Positions 44,663 through 54,240 of a stretch of 64,000 nt of DNA are shown here, piece after piece. Source of the stretch: Streptomyces sp. NBC_00523. GTDB lineage: Bacteria > Actinomycetota > Actinomycetes > Streptomycetales > Streptomycetaceae. The notes beneath the pieces were generated by a model that did no database searches, was not told where the DNA came from, and worked only from the letters and a program-made list of their open reading frames with translations. The stretch spans positions 1,364,001 to 1,428,000 of the forward strand of contig NZ_CP107836.1 in the NCBI RefSeq assembly GCF_036346615.1, written 5' to 3'. The position numbers and the translations under genes are program-made. Numbering within the stretch: the stretch's first letter is position 1; each line of letters opens with the position of its first letter.

Positions 44663-45996
44663 CGGCTCTCCTCCTTCTCGTGGCGCCGGGCCTGCCAGAC
44701 GGGGCCCTGCGGGTAGCGGTGTGCGGCGATGGACTCGGGGCGCATCCTGGCCGAGAAGCCGGGGGACGCCGGGGCGGTGTAGCGGCCGTTCACGATGGCG
44801 ACCGGGTCGGTGAAGTGCTCGTGGAGGTGGTCGACGTACTCGATCACCCGGTCCTCGCAGGTGCCGGAGACGGCGACGTAGTCGAACATCGAGAGGTGCT
44901 GGACGAGTTCGCAGAGGCCGACGCCGCCCGCGTGCGGGCAGACCGGGATGCCGTACTTGGCGGCGAGCAGCAGGATCGCCAGGTTCTCGTTGACCCCGGC
45001 GACGCGTGCGGCGTCGATCTGGACGAAGTCGACGGCCCCGGCCTGGAGGAGCTGCTTGAACACGACCCGGTTGGCGACGTGTTCGCCGGTGGCGACCTTG
45101 ACCGGCTGTCCGGCGCGGACGGCGGCGTGGCCGAGCACGTCGTCGGGGCTGGTGGGCTCCTCGATCCAGTGCGGGTCGTACGGGGCGAGCGCGGTCATCC
45201 AGGCGACGGCGTCGGCGACGTCCCAGCGCTGGTTGGCGTCGACGGCGATCCGGACGCCGGGTCCGACGGCCTCGCGGGCGAGCGCCATGCGGCGGACGTC
45301 GTCCTCGACCCGGCCGCCGACCTTGAGCTTGATCTGGGTGAAGCCGTCGGCGACGGCCTGCTTGGCGAGCCGGACCAGCTTGTCGTCGGAGTAGCCGAGC
45401 CATCCGGGCGAGGTGGTGTACGCGGGGTAGCCCTCGGCTTGCAGCCGGGTGGCGCGTTCGGCGCGCCCCGGTTCGGCGGCGCGCAGGATGGCCAGCGCCT
45501 CGTCGGGGGTGAGGGCGTCGGTGAGGTAGCGGAAGTCCACCAGGGAGACCAGCTCCTCCGGGGTCATCCCGGCCAGGAACCGCCAGACGGGTCTGCCCGC
45601 CAGCTTGGCCGCCAGGTCCCAGGCGGCGTTGACCACCGCACCGGCCGCCATGTGCATCACGCCCTTCTCGGGGCCCAGCCAGCGGAGCTGGGAGTCGTGC
45701 GTGAGGTCCCGGTACAGGGCGCCGAGGGCCTCGGCCGTACGGGGTACGGGGCGCCCGGTCAGATAGGGGCGCAGGGCCTCGATCGCGGCGGCCATGACCT
45801 CGTTGCCCCGGCCGATGGTGAAGCAGAAGCCATGGCCCTCGACGGGCTCGCCGTCCACACCGGCGGCGTCGGTCCGCAGGACGACGTAGGCGGCCGAGTA
45901 GTCGGGGTCGGGGTTCATGGCGTCCGAGCCGTCCAGTTGTTCCGAGGTCGGAAAACGGATGTCGTGGACCTCGAAATCCGTGACGGTCTGACTCAT
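44659..45996 (-). CDS. L-fuconate dehydratase (enolase superfamily)
   Basis: 445 residues. Enolase-superfamily fold with capping N-domain and a C-terminal barrel: the loop [15 protein letters not shown] near 210-225 is characteristic of L-fuconate dehydratases, KLKVGG supplies the base Lys, [11 protein letters not shown] and [10 protein letters not shown] carry metal ligands Asp and Glu, and VATGEH the third. It removes water from L-fuconate to give 2-keto-3-deoxy-L-fuconate. ATG start, first gene of a five-gene operon. Its promoter region contains the regulator's palindrome. Confidence 0.92.
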   Translation of the reverse strand: MSQTVTDFEVHDIRFPTSEQLDGSDAMNPDPDYSAAYVVLRTDAAGVDGEPVEGHGFCFTIGRGNEVMAAAIEALRPYLTGRPVPRTAEALGALYRDLTHDSQLRWLGPEKGVMHMAAGAVVNAAWDLAAKLAGRPVWRFLAGMTPEELVSLVDFRYLTDALTPDEALAILRAAEPGRAERATRLQAEGYPAYTTSPGWLGYSDDKLVRLAKQAVADGFTQIKLKVGGRVEDDVRRMALAREAVGPGVRIAVDANQRWDVADAVAWMTALAPYDPHWIEEPTSPDDVLGHAAVRAGQPVKVATGEHVANRVVFKQLLQAGAVDFVQIDAARVAGVNENLAILLLAAKYGIPVCPHAGGVGLCELVQHLSMFDYVAVSGTCEDRVIEYVDHLHEHFTDPVAIVNGRYTAPASPGFSARMRPESIAAHRYPQGPVWQARRHEKEESR

Positions 45997-46016
45997 GCGC
46001 GCCCCCAGGGGAAATA

Positions 46017-46047
46017 ACATCGGACCTCTGTTCCGGTCATCCGATGT
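46017..46047. promoter_or_regulatory. Candidate FadR-type operators of the fuconate operon
   Basis: ACATCGGA (46017-46024) and TCCGATGT (46040-46047) form an inverted repeat. The right part, TCATCCGATGT (46037-46047), is the 39425 palindrome with one mismatch. They lie 21-51 bases before the dehydratase ATG. Confidence 0.6.
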
Positions 46048-46228
46048 ATAGCCGCCTCCGAGGGCGCAAGTCCAGAGAGAGGTGCGAATTTTCCGCCGAC
46101 AGCTCGGATGTATCGGCAGTACGCTGCTGTACCAGACGAGCACCCGGCCGTGCACGGGGGCTGCGGTCCGGGAGGCCGCAGGCCGTAAGGTTGGTCCGTA
46201 CACAAGGGAACTTCGGAAGGAGGCTGGG

Positions 46229-47407
46229 GTGATCGAGCTCGAGGGCGTGCCCGAGCTGATCGACCCGGTCATGGTGGCCGCGTTCGAGGGGTGGAACGAC
46301 GCCGGTGACGCCGCCTCCACCGCGGTCGCGCATCTGGACCGGGAGTGGAAGGGCGAGGTGTTCGCGGCGCTGGACGCCGAGGACTACTACGACTTCCAGG
46401 TCAACCGCCCGACGGTGTGGCTGGACAACGGGGTACGCAAGATCACCTGGCCGACGACCCGGCTCTCCGTGGTCCGCGTCGGCGGGGACAAGCCCCGCGA
46501 TCTCGTCCTGGTCCGGGGCATCGAACCGTCGATGCGCTGGCGCTCGTTCTGCAACGAGCTGCTGGGCTTCGCGCACGAACTGGGCGTCGAGATGGTCGTG
46601 GTGCTCGGTGCGCTGCTGGGCGACACCCCGCACACCCGCCCGGTCCCGGTCAGCGGGGTGACGTCCGATCCGGACCTGGCCCGCACCATGGACCTGGAGG
46701 AGACCAGGTACGAGGGTCCGACCGGCATCGTCGGCATCCTCCAGGAGGCGTGCACGCATGCCGGGGTGCCCGCGGTGAGCCTGTGGGCGGCGGTGCCGCA
46801 CTATGTGTCGCAGCCGCCCAACCCCAAGGCGACGCTGGCCCTGCTGAACCGCCTCGAGGACCTGATCGGGCTGCGCATCCCGCTCGGCGAGCTGCCGGAG
46901 GACGCGCGCGCCTGGCAGGTCGGCGTCGACCAACTGGCCGCCGAGGACAGCGAGGTGGCCGAGTACGTGCAGACCCTCGAGGAGGCCCGGGACACCGCCG
47001 AGCTGCCCGAGGCGAGCGGCGAGGCGATCGCCCGCGAGTTCGAGCGCTATCTCCGGCGCCGCGAACCGGGCTCCGCACCGCCGCCCGGCGGCCATGCCAC
47101 GGAGAGCGGCGACGCGACGTACCTCCGGGACACGTCGAGCGGCCGGACGAGGCCGCCGAAGCCGGGGCCCGGCCAGCCGGGCGGTCCGGCCCCATCGGAG
47201 GGTCCCGGCCGTCCGGGCGGTCCGGCCCCATCGGAGGGTCCCGGCCGTCCGGCGACCGGCCGACCACCGGCCGGCGGCACCGGCGACCGGGCCACGGACG
47301 CGGACGGCGGCCCGGCCGGGGCGCCCGACGACGAGCCGGACAGCGACGGCCCGGACAGCGGCCCGGCGGACGGTGACGGGACCGAAGGCCCCCACGCGCA
47401 GGACTGA
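46229..47407 (+). CDS. PAC2-family protein (proteasome assembly chaperone-like)
   Basis: 392 residues from GTG 46229 with AAGGAGG upstream. PAC2 domain in the first about 290 residues: [26 protein letters not shown], and the nucleoside-phosphorylase-like core [20 protein letters not shown]2 proteins in eukaryotes help proteasome assembly; the actinobacterial relatives have no proven role. The last about 95 residues are Pro/Gly/Asp-rich and disordered, with an exact tandem 12-residue duplication ([12 protein letters not shown]). Divergent from the fuconate operon. Confidence 0.88.
   Translation: MIELEGVPELIDPVMVAAFEGWNDAGDAASTAVAHLDREWKGEVFAALDAEDYYDFQVNRPTVWLDNGVRKITWPTTRLSVVRVGGDKPRDLVLVRGIEPSMRWRSFCNELLGFAHELGVEMVVVLGALLGDTPHTRPVPVSGVTSDPDLARTMDLEETRYEGPTGIVGILQEACTHAGVPAVSLWAAVPHYVSQPPNPKATLALLNRLEDLIGLRIPLGELPEDARAWQVGVDQLAAEDSEVAEYVQTLEEARDTAELPEASGEAIAREFERYLRRREPGSAPPPGGHATESGDATYLRDTSSGRTRPPKPGPGQPGGPAPSEGPGRPGGPAPSEGPGRPATGRPPAGGTGDRATDADGGPAGAPDDEPDSDGPDSGPADGDGTEGPHAQD
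47180..47251 (+). repeat. Exact tandem duplication of 36 bases in the PAC2 gene
   Basis: Bases 47180-47215 and 47216-47251 are identical. Each encodes a 12-residue unit [12 protein letters not shown] in frame. Perfect identity points to a recent event. Confidence 0.95.
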
Positions 47408-47416
47408 GCGCGGCAC

Positions 47417-47448
47417 GGAGCCGGGCGGGTGCGAACCCGCCCGGCTCC
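47417..47448. terminator. Convergent terminator between PAC2 and GH31 genes
   Basis: GGAGCCGGGCGGGT (47417-47430) and ACCCGCCCGGCTCC (47435-47448), perfect 14-base stem, loop GCGA. Confidence 0.85.
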
Positions 47449-47467
47449 TCCGCCAGGTGACCGTCAT

Positions 47468-50400
47468 TCAGGAGCAGACGAAGCGCGCCGCGCCCCAGTC
47501 GCCGTGGTCACCGGTCTTGGACCCGTTCGTGTCGGTGACCTTCAGGCGTACGTGCCGCGCCCCGTCGAGCGCCACATCGACCGGTACGGTCTCGGACGCC
47601 CCGGTCACCTTCGGCGAGGTCCACAGCACCTTGCCGTCGGCCTCCACGGAGAACGCGACCTCGCCGTACCCGTTGATCTCGTCGTCGATGCCCGCGTCCG
47701 CGGTGAACCGCGAGCACTGGCCGCCGAGGTAGACCTCGATGTCGGAGTCGGCGTGGGTGCCGATCCCCTTCTCGTACGTCTTCCCGGCCAGCGTGATCGG
47801 GTGACCGTCGGCCGCGCCCGACTCGCCGTTGCTGCGGTCGCGTTCGGCGGGTCCGTAGCCGTTGACCGCGGTCAGCCACTCCATGTCGCTCGCCCAGGTC
47901 TCGCCGGTGGGCGGGGCGGGCATGACGGAGACCGCGAGCCGCTCGGTGGCGGTGCGGGACTCGCCCGCCGACCGGTAGCGGGCGAGGGCGGTCAGCCGCG
48001 CCTCCCCCGCCTTCGCGTCCTTCGCCGGGGTGACCCGGACCTCGACGCGGCGGGTGGTGCCCGCCGGTATCCGCTTCACGGGCGCGGCGGGGGCGGCCTG
48101 CCAGCCCTCGGGGACGTCGAGCGTGACGGACGCGTCCGTGACGTCCGCCCGGCCCGCCGTCACGTCGACGGCGACGGTGCCCGGGGCTCCCGCGCCGGTC
48201 TCCTGGCCGCGCGGGGCGGTGACGGCGGCCGTGGCGGTGGTGTTCCGGCCGCCGACCGCGCTGGTGTGCTTGAGCCGCACGGAGAACTTCCGGTCCGTGG
48301 GCAGCGGCGCGGTCTTGATCTTCACCACACCGCCCCGGTCGTCCCGGTCGTAGAACCAGCCCTGCTTCGCCTTCGCGTACGCGGCGGCCGAGCTGAGGCG
48401 GGGCAGCTTGCCCTTGAGCTGTACCGCGCTCGGCTCGGAGCCGGTGTGCACGGTGAACTCGTACGGGCGGCTGCTCTGCTTGCCCTCGAATGTCCCCTTG
48501 CTCGCGCCGATGTCCACGGTCACGTCGCCGGAGCCCCGGGAGGGTGCGCGGACGTCGGCGGTCTGCGTGGCGTACGCGCCGTCGCGGTGCTCACGGGTCA
48601 CGCCGTCGTCCTCGTACAGCGTGAACGAGGAGCGGCCCTGCGGGTAGATGTCCCAGGCGAGCGGGGAGGAGGCGGTGCGGTCGGTGTACGAGCGGATGCC
48701 CGGCCACATCGGCACGCTCGCCCCGGCCTTCACGAACAGCGGCAGGGTGTCCAGCGGGGCGCTGTAGTCGTCGAGGGTGACGGGACCCTGGTAGGTGCGC
48801 CCGGTCCAGTAGTCGGTCCAGGTGCCCTTCGGCAGGTAGATGCCGTCGCGCTCGGTGCTGTCCTCGTAGACCGGCGCGACGAGGAAGTCCTCGCCCGACA
48901 TGAACTCGTACTTCGCGGCGTCGGTCGCGGCCTTCGGGTCGTCCGGGTACTCCAGGACCAGCGGGCGGACCATGCCGACACCGGTCTTGGTCGCCTCGTG
49001 GGCGTAGGAGTACTGGTAGGGCAGCAGCGACTCCTTGAGCTTGAGGTAGTCGCGGTTGATGGAGGTGTACGGCTCGCCGTAGCGGAACGGCTGCTTGTCG
49101 CTGGCCGCCCAGCCGTCCATGGTCATCGTGGTCCCCAGGAACATCTTCCACTGGAGGTCACGGGTGTACGTCTTGGCGCTGCCGCCGAAGATGCCGTCGA
49201 CGTCGCCCGTGGTGTAGGCGAGGCCGGACATCGTGGCGCCCGCGTAGGTCGGGATCTGCCAGCGGATGTAGTCCCAGGTGCCGTACTGGTCGCCGGACCA
49301 CTGGACCCCGCAGCGCTGCGCACCGGCCCAGCTCTCGGGGGCGTACGTGAAGCCGCGCGCGTCGCTGTTGGCCTCGATGCCCTTGTACGCGTCCTTGCAG
49401 CCGTCGAGCGCGAACTTGTAGCCGTCGCCGACCCAGGCGACGTCCAGCTTGGCCACGCGCTGCCCGGCCTTGACCTGGTCGCCGAGCTTGTCGATGCCGT
49501 CCTCGGTCCAGAGCCCGGCCTGCATGCCCCGGTCCTGGAGGCCCTTCGCGGTCTCGGCGAGATTCTCGTAACCGCAGCCGTAGCCGTCGTTGACGAGCAT
49601 CCAGCCGTTGGGCATGTCGTTGTCGAGGTAGCCGTCGGCGACCTTCAGCGCGTCCAGGGTGTGGCGCTCGCCCCGGTTGGCGTTGTGCAGATAGCAGTCG
49701 GCGTCGCCGATCTCCATGCCGTAGACGGGCGGCAGGAACGGCTTGCCGGTGAGCTGCGTGTACTGGCCGATGACGTCCTTGGCGCTGTCACCGGCGAAGT
49801 AGTACGCGTCGAAGCGCCGCTCCTTCTCGCTGGTGGTCACCGGGTCGTTGAAGGCGTAGGTGCCCGGCGCGAAGGTGTTGCGGAAGACGCCGTAGCCGGC
49901 CGAGGAGAGGTAGAACGGCACCGAGTTGGGGTGGCCGCCGTCGTCCCAGTTGTAGTCGACGCCCACCTCGACGGTCTTGTCCCGGTGCGAGGTGTTGCCC
50001 CGGCCGTTCTGCATCCCGGCGCCGTAGAACTGCTCGTTCGCGCCGCGCGCCAGGGTCTGGGTGGTCTGCTCGGCGTCCCAGCTCAGTCCCTTCGCCTCGG
50101 ACCATACCTGGCTTCCGTCGGCCCGGTACAGGGCGAACCTCAAAGGCGACTTGTAGACACGGAGGGTGACGCTCCGGGTGGACAGCTCATAGCGGTCGCC
50201 GCGCTCCTTCCAGCGGGTGCGGGGCGGGGTGCCCTGCGGGAGCACGATGGCGTCGCCGGCCGGGTCCTCGAAGGTGCCGTCGGGGGCGAGTTCGATGCGG
50301 AAGGTCTCCTCGGAGACGAAGCTGACCCGGGCCGTCGCGTCCCCCGCCGTCAGGCGGTACACGGCCCCGTCGGCCTGGAAGCCGGTGAGATCGCCGACCG

Positions 50401-50518
50401 TCGTGCCGGCGGGCTCCGCCGTGTCGTCGGCGCGGGCGGCACCCGGTCCGGTGAGTACGGCGAGGAGTCCCAGCAGCGCTGCAACTACCGCCGATCTGAT
50501 GCGCGTTGATGATTGCAT
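47468..50518 (-). CDS. Secreted GH31-family glycosidase with C-terminal NPCBM domain
   Basis: 1016 residues. Signal peptide cleaved after GAARA. Beta-sandwich, then GH31 barrel: VAKLDVAWVGDGY with the probable nucleophile Asp, and QWSGDQYGTWDYIR with the acid/base Asp. Barrel is followed by C-terminal beta domains, an NEW3-like domain, and NPCBM (about 865-1016: GIGTHADSDIEVYL). GH31 enzymes cut or transfer alpha-glucosyl, xylosyl or galactosyl units; the exact one is not clear. ATG 50518; the region just before it lacks a normal ribosome site and holds a palindrome. Confidence 0.92.
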   Translation of the reverse strand: MQSSTRIRSAVVAALLGLLAVLTGPGAARADDTAEPAGTTVGDLTGFQADGAVYRLTAGDATARVSFVSEETFRIELAPDGTFEDPAGDAIVLPQGTPPRTRWKERGDRYELSTRSVTLRVYKSPLRFALYRADGSQVWSEAKGLSWDAEQTTQTLARGANEQFYGAGMQNGRGNTSHRDKTVEVGVDYNWDDGGHPNSVPFYLSSAGYGVFRNTFAPGTYAFNDPVTTSEKERRFDAYYFAGDSAKDVIGQYTQLTGKPFLPPVYGMEIGDADCYLHNANRGERHTLDALKVADGYLDNDMPNGWMLVNDGYGCGYENLAETAKGLQDRGMQAGLWTEDGIDKLGDQVKAGQRVAKLDVAWVGDGYKFALDGCKDAYKGIEANSDARGFTYAPESWAGAQRCGVQWSGDQYGTWDYIRWQIPTYAGATMSGLAYTTGDVDGIFGGSAKTYTRDLQWKMFLGTTMTMDGWAASDKQPFRYGEPYTSINRDYLKLKESLLPYQYSYAHEATKTGVGMVRPLVLEYPDDPKAATDAAKYEFMSGEDFLVAPVYEDSTERDGIYLPKGTWTDYWTGRTYQGPVTLDDYSAPLDTLPLFVKAGASVPMWPGIRSYTDRTASSPLAWDIYPQGRSSFTLYEDDGVTREHRDGAYATQTADVRAPSRGSGDVTVDIGASKGTFEGKQSSRPYEFTVHTGSEPSAVQLKGKLPRLSSAAAYAKAKQGWFYDRDDRGGVVKIKTAPLPTDRKFSVRLKHTSAVGGRNTTATAAVTAPRGQETGAGAPGTVAVDVTAGRADVTDASVTLDVPEGWQAAPAAPVKRIPAGTTRRVEVRVTPAKDAKAGEARLTALARYRSAGESRTATERLAVSVMPAPPTGETWASDMEWLTAVNGYGPAERDRSNGESGAADGHPITLAGKTYEKGIGTHADSDIEVYLGGQCSRFTADAGIDDEINGYGEVAFSVEADGKVLWTSPKVTGASETVPVDVALDGARHVRLKVTDTNGSKTGDHGDWGAARFVCS

Positions 50519-50521
50519 AGA

Positions 50522-50534
50522 GCGCTTTTAGCGC
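50522..50534. promoter_or_regulatory. Palindrome at the GH31 start
   Basis: GCGCT-TTT-AGCGC, four bases upstream of the GH31 ATG on the minus strand. It occupies the expected ribosome-site region and might be a LacI-family operator (sugar genes), by position only. Confidence 0.4.
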
Positions 50535-50566
50535 AGCACCGAGCATTTGACCATGGACAAAACGGA

Positions 50567-50603
50567 ACCGGCCCCGAACTTCATGAAGAAGTCCGGGGCC
50601 GGT
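50567..50603 (-). terminator. Terminator of mshC
   Basis: ACCGGCCCCGAACTTC (50567-50582) with GAAGTCCGGGGCCGGT (50588-50603), 16-base arms, one mismatch, loop ATGAA, 37 bases after the mshC stop. Confidence 0.85.
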
Positions 50604-50640
50604 GAAGTCGGCTGCTACGACGGAGAGTTACGAAAAAGAC

Positions 50641-51870
50641 CTACAGGGCCACGCCGAGGAGCGCGTCCACGGTGCGGGAGACGAGGCCGGGCGCGCCCTC
50701 GTCCGTGCCGCCCTCGGCGGTCTGCCGCTCGGCCCAGCGGTCGACCGCGGCCAGCGCGGCCGGGGCGTCCAGGTCGTCGGCGAGGGCCGCGCGGACCTCC
50801 TCGACCAGGGCGTCGGCGGACAGCCCGTCGGGGCGGGAGACGGCGGCACGCCAGCGGCCGAGCCGGGCCACCGCGTCGGCGAGCACCTGGTCGGTCCACT
50901 CCCAGTCGGAGCGGTAGTGGTGGGCGAGCAGGGCCAGGCGGATCGCGGCCGGGTCCACACCGTCGCGGCGGAGCGCGGAGACGAAGACGAGGTTGCCCTT
51001 GGACTTGGACATCTTCTCGCCGTCCAGGGCGACCATCCCGGCGTGCACGTACGCCTGGGCGAAGGGGTGCTCGCCGGTGAGCACCTGGGCGTGCGAGGCG
51101 CCCATCTCGTGGTGCGGGAAGGCGAGGTCGGAGCCGCCGCCCTGGACGTCGAAGCCCATGCCGAGGTGGTCGAGGGCGATGGCCACGCACTCGATGTGCC
51201 AGCCGGGGCGGCCGGCGCCGAGGGAGCCGCCGTCCCAGCTGGGCTCGCCCTCGCGGGCGGCCATCCAGAGCATGGGGTCGAGCGGGTTCTTCTTGCCGGG
51301 GCGCTCCGGGTCGCCGCCGCGTTCGGCGGAGAGCAGGCGCATGGCCTCGGCGTCGAGGTTCGACACCTGGCCGAAGTGCGGGTCGGTGTCCACGGAGAAG
51401 TAGATGTCGCCGTCGAGCTCGTAGGCGGCGCCCGCGTCACGGAGCCGTTCCACGAGCGGCACGATGCCGGGTATCGCCTCGACGGCTCCGATGTAGTCCC
51501 GCGGCGGGAGCATCCGGAGCGCGGTCATGTCCTCGCGGAACAGGGCCGTCTCGCGCTCCGCGAGCTCGGTCCAGTCCTGTCCGTCGCGCACGGCCCGCTC
51601 CAGCAGCGGGTCGTCCACGTCCGTCACGTTCTGGACGTAGTGAACCTGCCGCTTGGTGTCGAGCCACACGCGCTGCACGAGGTCGAACGCGTTGTAGGTC
51701 GCCGCATGACCCATGTGGGTCGCGTCGTACGGCGTGATGCCGCAGACGTAGATGCGGGCGACGGGACCGGGGTCAAGGGTGATCCGTCCGCCGGTCGCGG
51801 TGTCGTGGATCCGAAGGTCGCGGCCCTTGCCGGGCAGGGCGGGGACCTCAGAAGCGGGCCAGGCATGCAT
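50641..51870 (-). CDS. mshC: Cysteine:GlcN-Ins ligase MshC (mycothiol biosynthesis)
   Basis: 409 residues. Class I cysteinyl-tRNA-synthetase-like fold: [13 protein letters not shown] with zinc Cys43 and the HIGH-type motif THMGH, and KMSKSKGN near 290. The shortened size and the ATHMGH form distinguish MshC from CysS. It joins cysteine to glucosaminyl-inositol in mycothiol synthesis, the main thiol of actinobacteria. ATG start at 51870. In many actinobacteria it follows the next three genes (here in the same direction). Confidence 0.94.
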   Translation of the reverse strand: MHAWPASEVPALPGKGRDLRIHDTATGGRITLDPGPVARIYVCGITPYDATHMGHAATYNAFDLVQRVWLDTKRQVHYVQNVTDVDDPLLERAVRDGQDWTELAERETALFREDMTALRMLPPRDYIGAVEAIPGIVPLVERLRDAGAAYELDGDIYFSVDTDPHFGQVSNLDAEAMRLLSAERGGDPERPGKKNPLDPMLWMAAREGEPSWDGGSLGAGRPGWHIECVAIALDHLGMGFDVQGGGSDLAFPHHEMGASHAQVLTGEHPFAQAYVHAGMVALDGEKMSKSKGNLVFVSALRRDGVDPAAIRLALLAHHYRSDWEWTDQVLADAVARLGRWRAAVSRPDGLSADALVEEVRAALADDLDAPAALAAVDRWAERQTAEGGTDEGAPGLVSRTVDALLGVAL

Positions 51871-51980
51871 GCCACGAGCGTAACCGGATGCGGCTTCCGG
51901 ATACGAACCGGAGGGGTGATCCTGACCGAAGAGGCACTCTTGCGCCGCCGCGCCCGGCGTGCATCGGGGCGGACCGGCCG

Positions 51981-52820
51981 TCAGACGGGCGGCCAGGGGA
52001 TGGCGGGCCATTCACCGCTGGGCTCCCGGTGCAGCCCGGTCTCCCGCAGCCCCGCCACCCGGGCCCGCAGGGCCTCGGTCTCGGCCGCCGTGATGAGTTC
52101 GGCCAGCCGGGTGACCAGCGGGGCCCCGGGCTCCAGGGCGGCCGCCAGCCGGTCCAGGACCTCGACGGCCTCGGGGGTCAGAGGCTCGCCCGCCCAGCCC
52201 CAGAGCAGGGTGCGCAGCTTGTCGTCGGCGTTGAAGGTCACCCCGTGGTCGATGCCGTAGAGCCGGCCGCCGGGCGCGGGCAGCAGGTGGCCGCCCTTGC
52301 GGTCGCCGTTGTTGATGACGGCGTCCAGGACGGCGAGCCGCCGCAGCCGGGGGTCGTCCGCGTGCACCAGCAGGGCGGTCTTCCCCTCCCCCACCTCCGC
52401 GAACGCGACGGCCTTCCAGCCCTCGCCGGGCTCCTCGTCCTCGACCAGCGCGAGCAGCCCCGGCTCGTCCTCGCCCGGCTCCTCGGCCTCGATCCAGAGC
52501 TGGCACATGCCCTGGCCGTACGGCCCGTCCCGCAGCACGGTCGGCGGGACCAGCCCCCAGCCCATGGCCTCGGAGACCTCGTAGGCGGCCACCTCGCGCT
52601 GGGCGAGGGTGCCGTCGGGGAAGTCCCAGAGCGGCTGCTCGCCGGCCACGGGCTTGTACACGCAGTACGCCTCCGCGCCCTCGTGGGCGACGGAGCAGTA
52701 CAGCACCGCGTTGGACGCGCCGCGGACCTGCCCGAGGACGGTCAGCGTGCCCTCGGCCAGCAGGGCGACGTGCTCCGCGTCGGTCAGGCGCCCCGGCGGT
52801 ATCCGTTCTGGCGCGGGCAT
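51981..52820 (-). CDS. SCO1664-family conserved protein
   Basis: 279 residues, with phosphoinositide-kinase-like features: [15 protein letters not shown] (beta strand Lys), [14 protein letters not shown] and [16 protein letters not shown] (catalytic-loop-like Asn/Asp), IDHGVTFN (DFG-like Asp). This suggests a kinase-like ATP-binding protein, but activity is unproven. It belongs to a small actinobacterial family that is found with mshC. Start ATG lies inside the previous DUF3090 gene (37-base overlap), so it is translationally coupled. Confidence 0.88.
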   Translation of the reverse strand: MPAPERIPPGRLTDAEHVALLAEGTLTVLGQVRGASNAVLYCSVAHEGAEAYCVYKPVAGEQPLWDFPDGTLAQREVAAYEVSEAMGWGLVPPTVLRDGPYGQGMCQLWIEAEEPGEDEPGLLALVEDEEPGEGWKAVAFAEVGEGKTALLVHADDPRLRRLAVLDAVINNGDRKGGHLLPAPGGRLYGIDHGVTFNADDKLRTLLWGWAGEPLTPEAVEVLDRLAAALEPGAPLVTRLAELITAAETEALRARVAGLRETGLHREPSGEWPAIPWPPV

Positions 52821-53374
52821 ACGTGTCCTTCCGGGTCGAGCGGCAGGCTGCACAGCGGGCAGGGCGGCCGGCCGGCGTTCACCACGTCCAGGGCCCGCTT
52901 GGCGAAGGCACGGGCCTGGGCGCCGGAGAGCCGGACGCGGAGCATCGGCGGGCCGTTCTCCTCGTCCTGGAGCAGCCGCTCCTCGGCCTCGGCCAGGTCC
53001 TCGACGGAGTCGGCGTCCAGCTCGACCAGGGCCTGCGCCTCCACGATCATGCGCTGCTCCTCGCCGTCCCAGGCGAGCGCCATGGTGCCGACGCGGAACT
53101 CCTCCTCGACGGGGACGTCGAGCGGCGCGGTGTCCGTGACGTCCATCGGGGCGACGGCCGGCACCGGGGAGTTCCCGCCGGTGCGGCGGACGACCTCGTC
53201 CAGCAGTTCGTCCACGCGCTCGGCGAGCGCGGCGACCTGGGTCTTCTCCAGGGCCACGCTGGTGACACGTCCGCCTGAGGATGCCTGCAGGAAGAACGTA
53301 CGGCGTCCAGGCAGCCCGACCGTGCCGGCCACGAAGCGGTCCGGGGGGTCGTAGAGGAACACCTGACGGGACAC
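52784..53374 (-). CDS. DUF3090-family conserved protein
   Basis: 196 residues. The N-terminal segment VFLYDPPDRFVAGTVGLPGRRTFFLQA is shared by the family. The C-terminus has CPLC and HVC that may bind zinc. Function unknown; conserved with mshC and the SCO1664-type gene in many actinobacteria. GTG start; the gene overlaps its downstream neighbour by 37 bases. Confidence 0.88.
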   Translation of the reverse strand: MSRQVFLYDPPDRFVAGTVGLPGRRTFFLQASSGGRVTSVALEKTQVAALAERVDELLDEVVRRTGGNSPVPAVAPMDVTDTAPLDVPVEEEFRVGTMALAWDGEEQRMIVEAQALVELDADSVEDLAEAEERLLQDEENGPPMLRVRLSGAQARAFAKRALDVVNAGRPPCPLCSLPLDPEGHVCPRQNGYRRGA

Positions 53375-53467
53375 GTCCTGTCTCCCTTGAGAGTCGACGG
53401 GCAGATGGGGGTGGGCCGGAGCCTCGGAAAGCGTTCTACGGCGCGTCCACCCTACTGCGCGCGGCGA

Positions 53468-54166
53468 TCACGGCGCCCCAGCGCCGCCCCCTACCGCCGC
53501 GTCCCCGCCGGCAGCGGCGTCCGGGCCCGGGTCGCGGGGCGCGAGTCCGGCGAGGTCGCCCGTGTCGCCGAGGCGCAGCAGATAGGGGCGGAGCCTCGTG
53601 TAGCGGATCGCGGTGACCGAGCACGGGTCGGCGTGGACGCGCTGGAAGAGGTCCAGATGCATGCCGAGCGCGTCGGCGACGAGGGACTTGATGATGTCGC
53701 CGTGCGAGCACATGACGTACGCGGCGTTCTCGCCGTGCTCCGACTCGATCCGGGCGTTCCACTCCCGTACGGCGTCGACGGCGCGGGCCTGCATCGCCCG
53801 CATCGACTCGCCGCCGGGGAAGGCGGCGGCGGAGGGGTGCTGCTGGACCACGGTCATCAGCGGTTCGTCGGTGAGCTCGGCGAGCTTGCGGCCCGACCAG
53901 TCGCCGTAGTCGCACTCGCTGATCCGGTCCTCGACGTGCAGCGGCAGGTCCGGGCGGGCGGCCAGCAGGGGTTCCAGGGTCTCCCGGCAGCGTTGCAGGG
54001 GGCTGCTGACGGCGGCGGCGAGCGGCAGCGCGGCCAGCCGGCCGGGGAGCGCGGCGGCCTGCGCGGCGCCGCGTTCGTCCAGGGCGACGCCGGGGGTCCG
54101 GCCCGCGAGCACCCCGGCCGTGTTGGCGGTCGAGCGTCCGTGGCGTACGAGGATCAGGGTGGGCAT
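53468..54166 (-). CDS. Histidine-phosphatase-family protein (MSMEG_4193-like)
   Basis: 232 residues. Phosphoglycerate-mutase-like core with catalytic LVRHGRS (Arg8-His9), second His in SHGDIIKSL, and FPGGESM. It likely removes phosphate from a small molecule. The C-terminal tail from about 205 is Gly/Ala-rich and dispensable. ATG start. It is the first of a four-gene group with DUF3090, SCO1664-type and mshC, a grouping known in actinobacteria. Confidence 0.92.
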   Translation of the reverse strand: MPTLILVRHGRSTANTAGVLAGRTPGVALDERGAAQAAALPGRLAALPLAAAVSSPLQRCRETLEPLLAARPDLPLHVEDRISECDYGDWSGRKLAELTDEPLMTVVQQHPSAAAFPGGESMRAMQARAVDAVREWNARIESEHGENAAYVMCSHGDIIKSLVADALGMHLDLFQRVHADPCSVTAIRYTRLRPYLLRLGDTGDLAGLAPRDPGPDAAAGGDAAVGGGAGAP

Positions 54167-54240
54167 GCGGTCCAGCGTACGGGCGCGACCCGGTTTCCTG
54201 ACGGGGCCAAAGGTGCATACCGGTCCGCAGGCAGGGAAGA

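Noticed and set aside
51871..51980. SigR-type promoter before mshC
   Set aside because: GGAAG and GTT are present but only nine bases apart, not the 16-19 expected.
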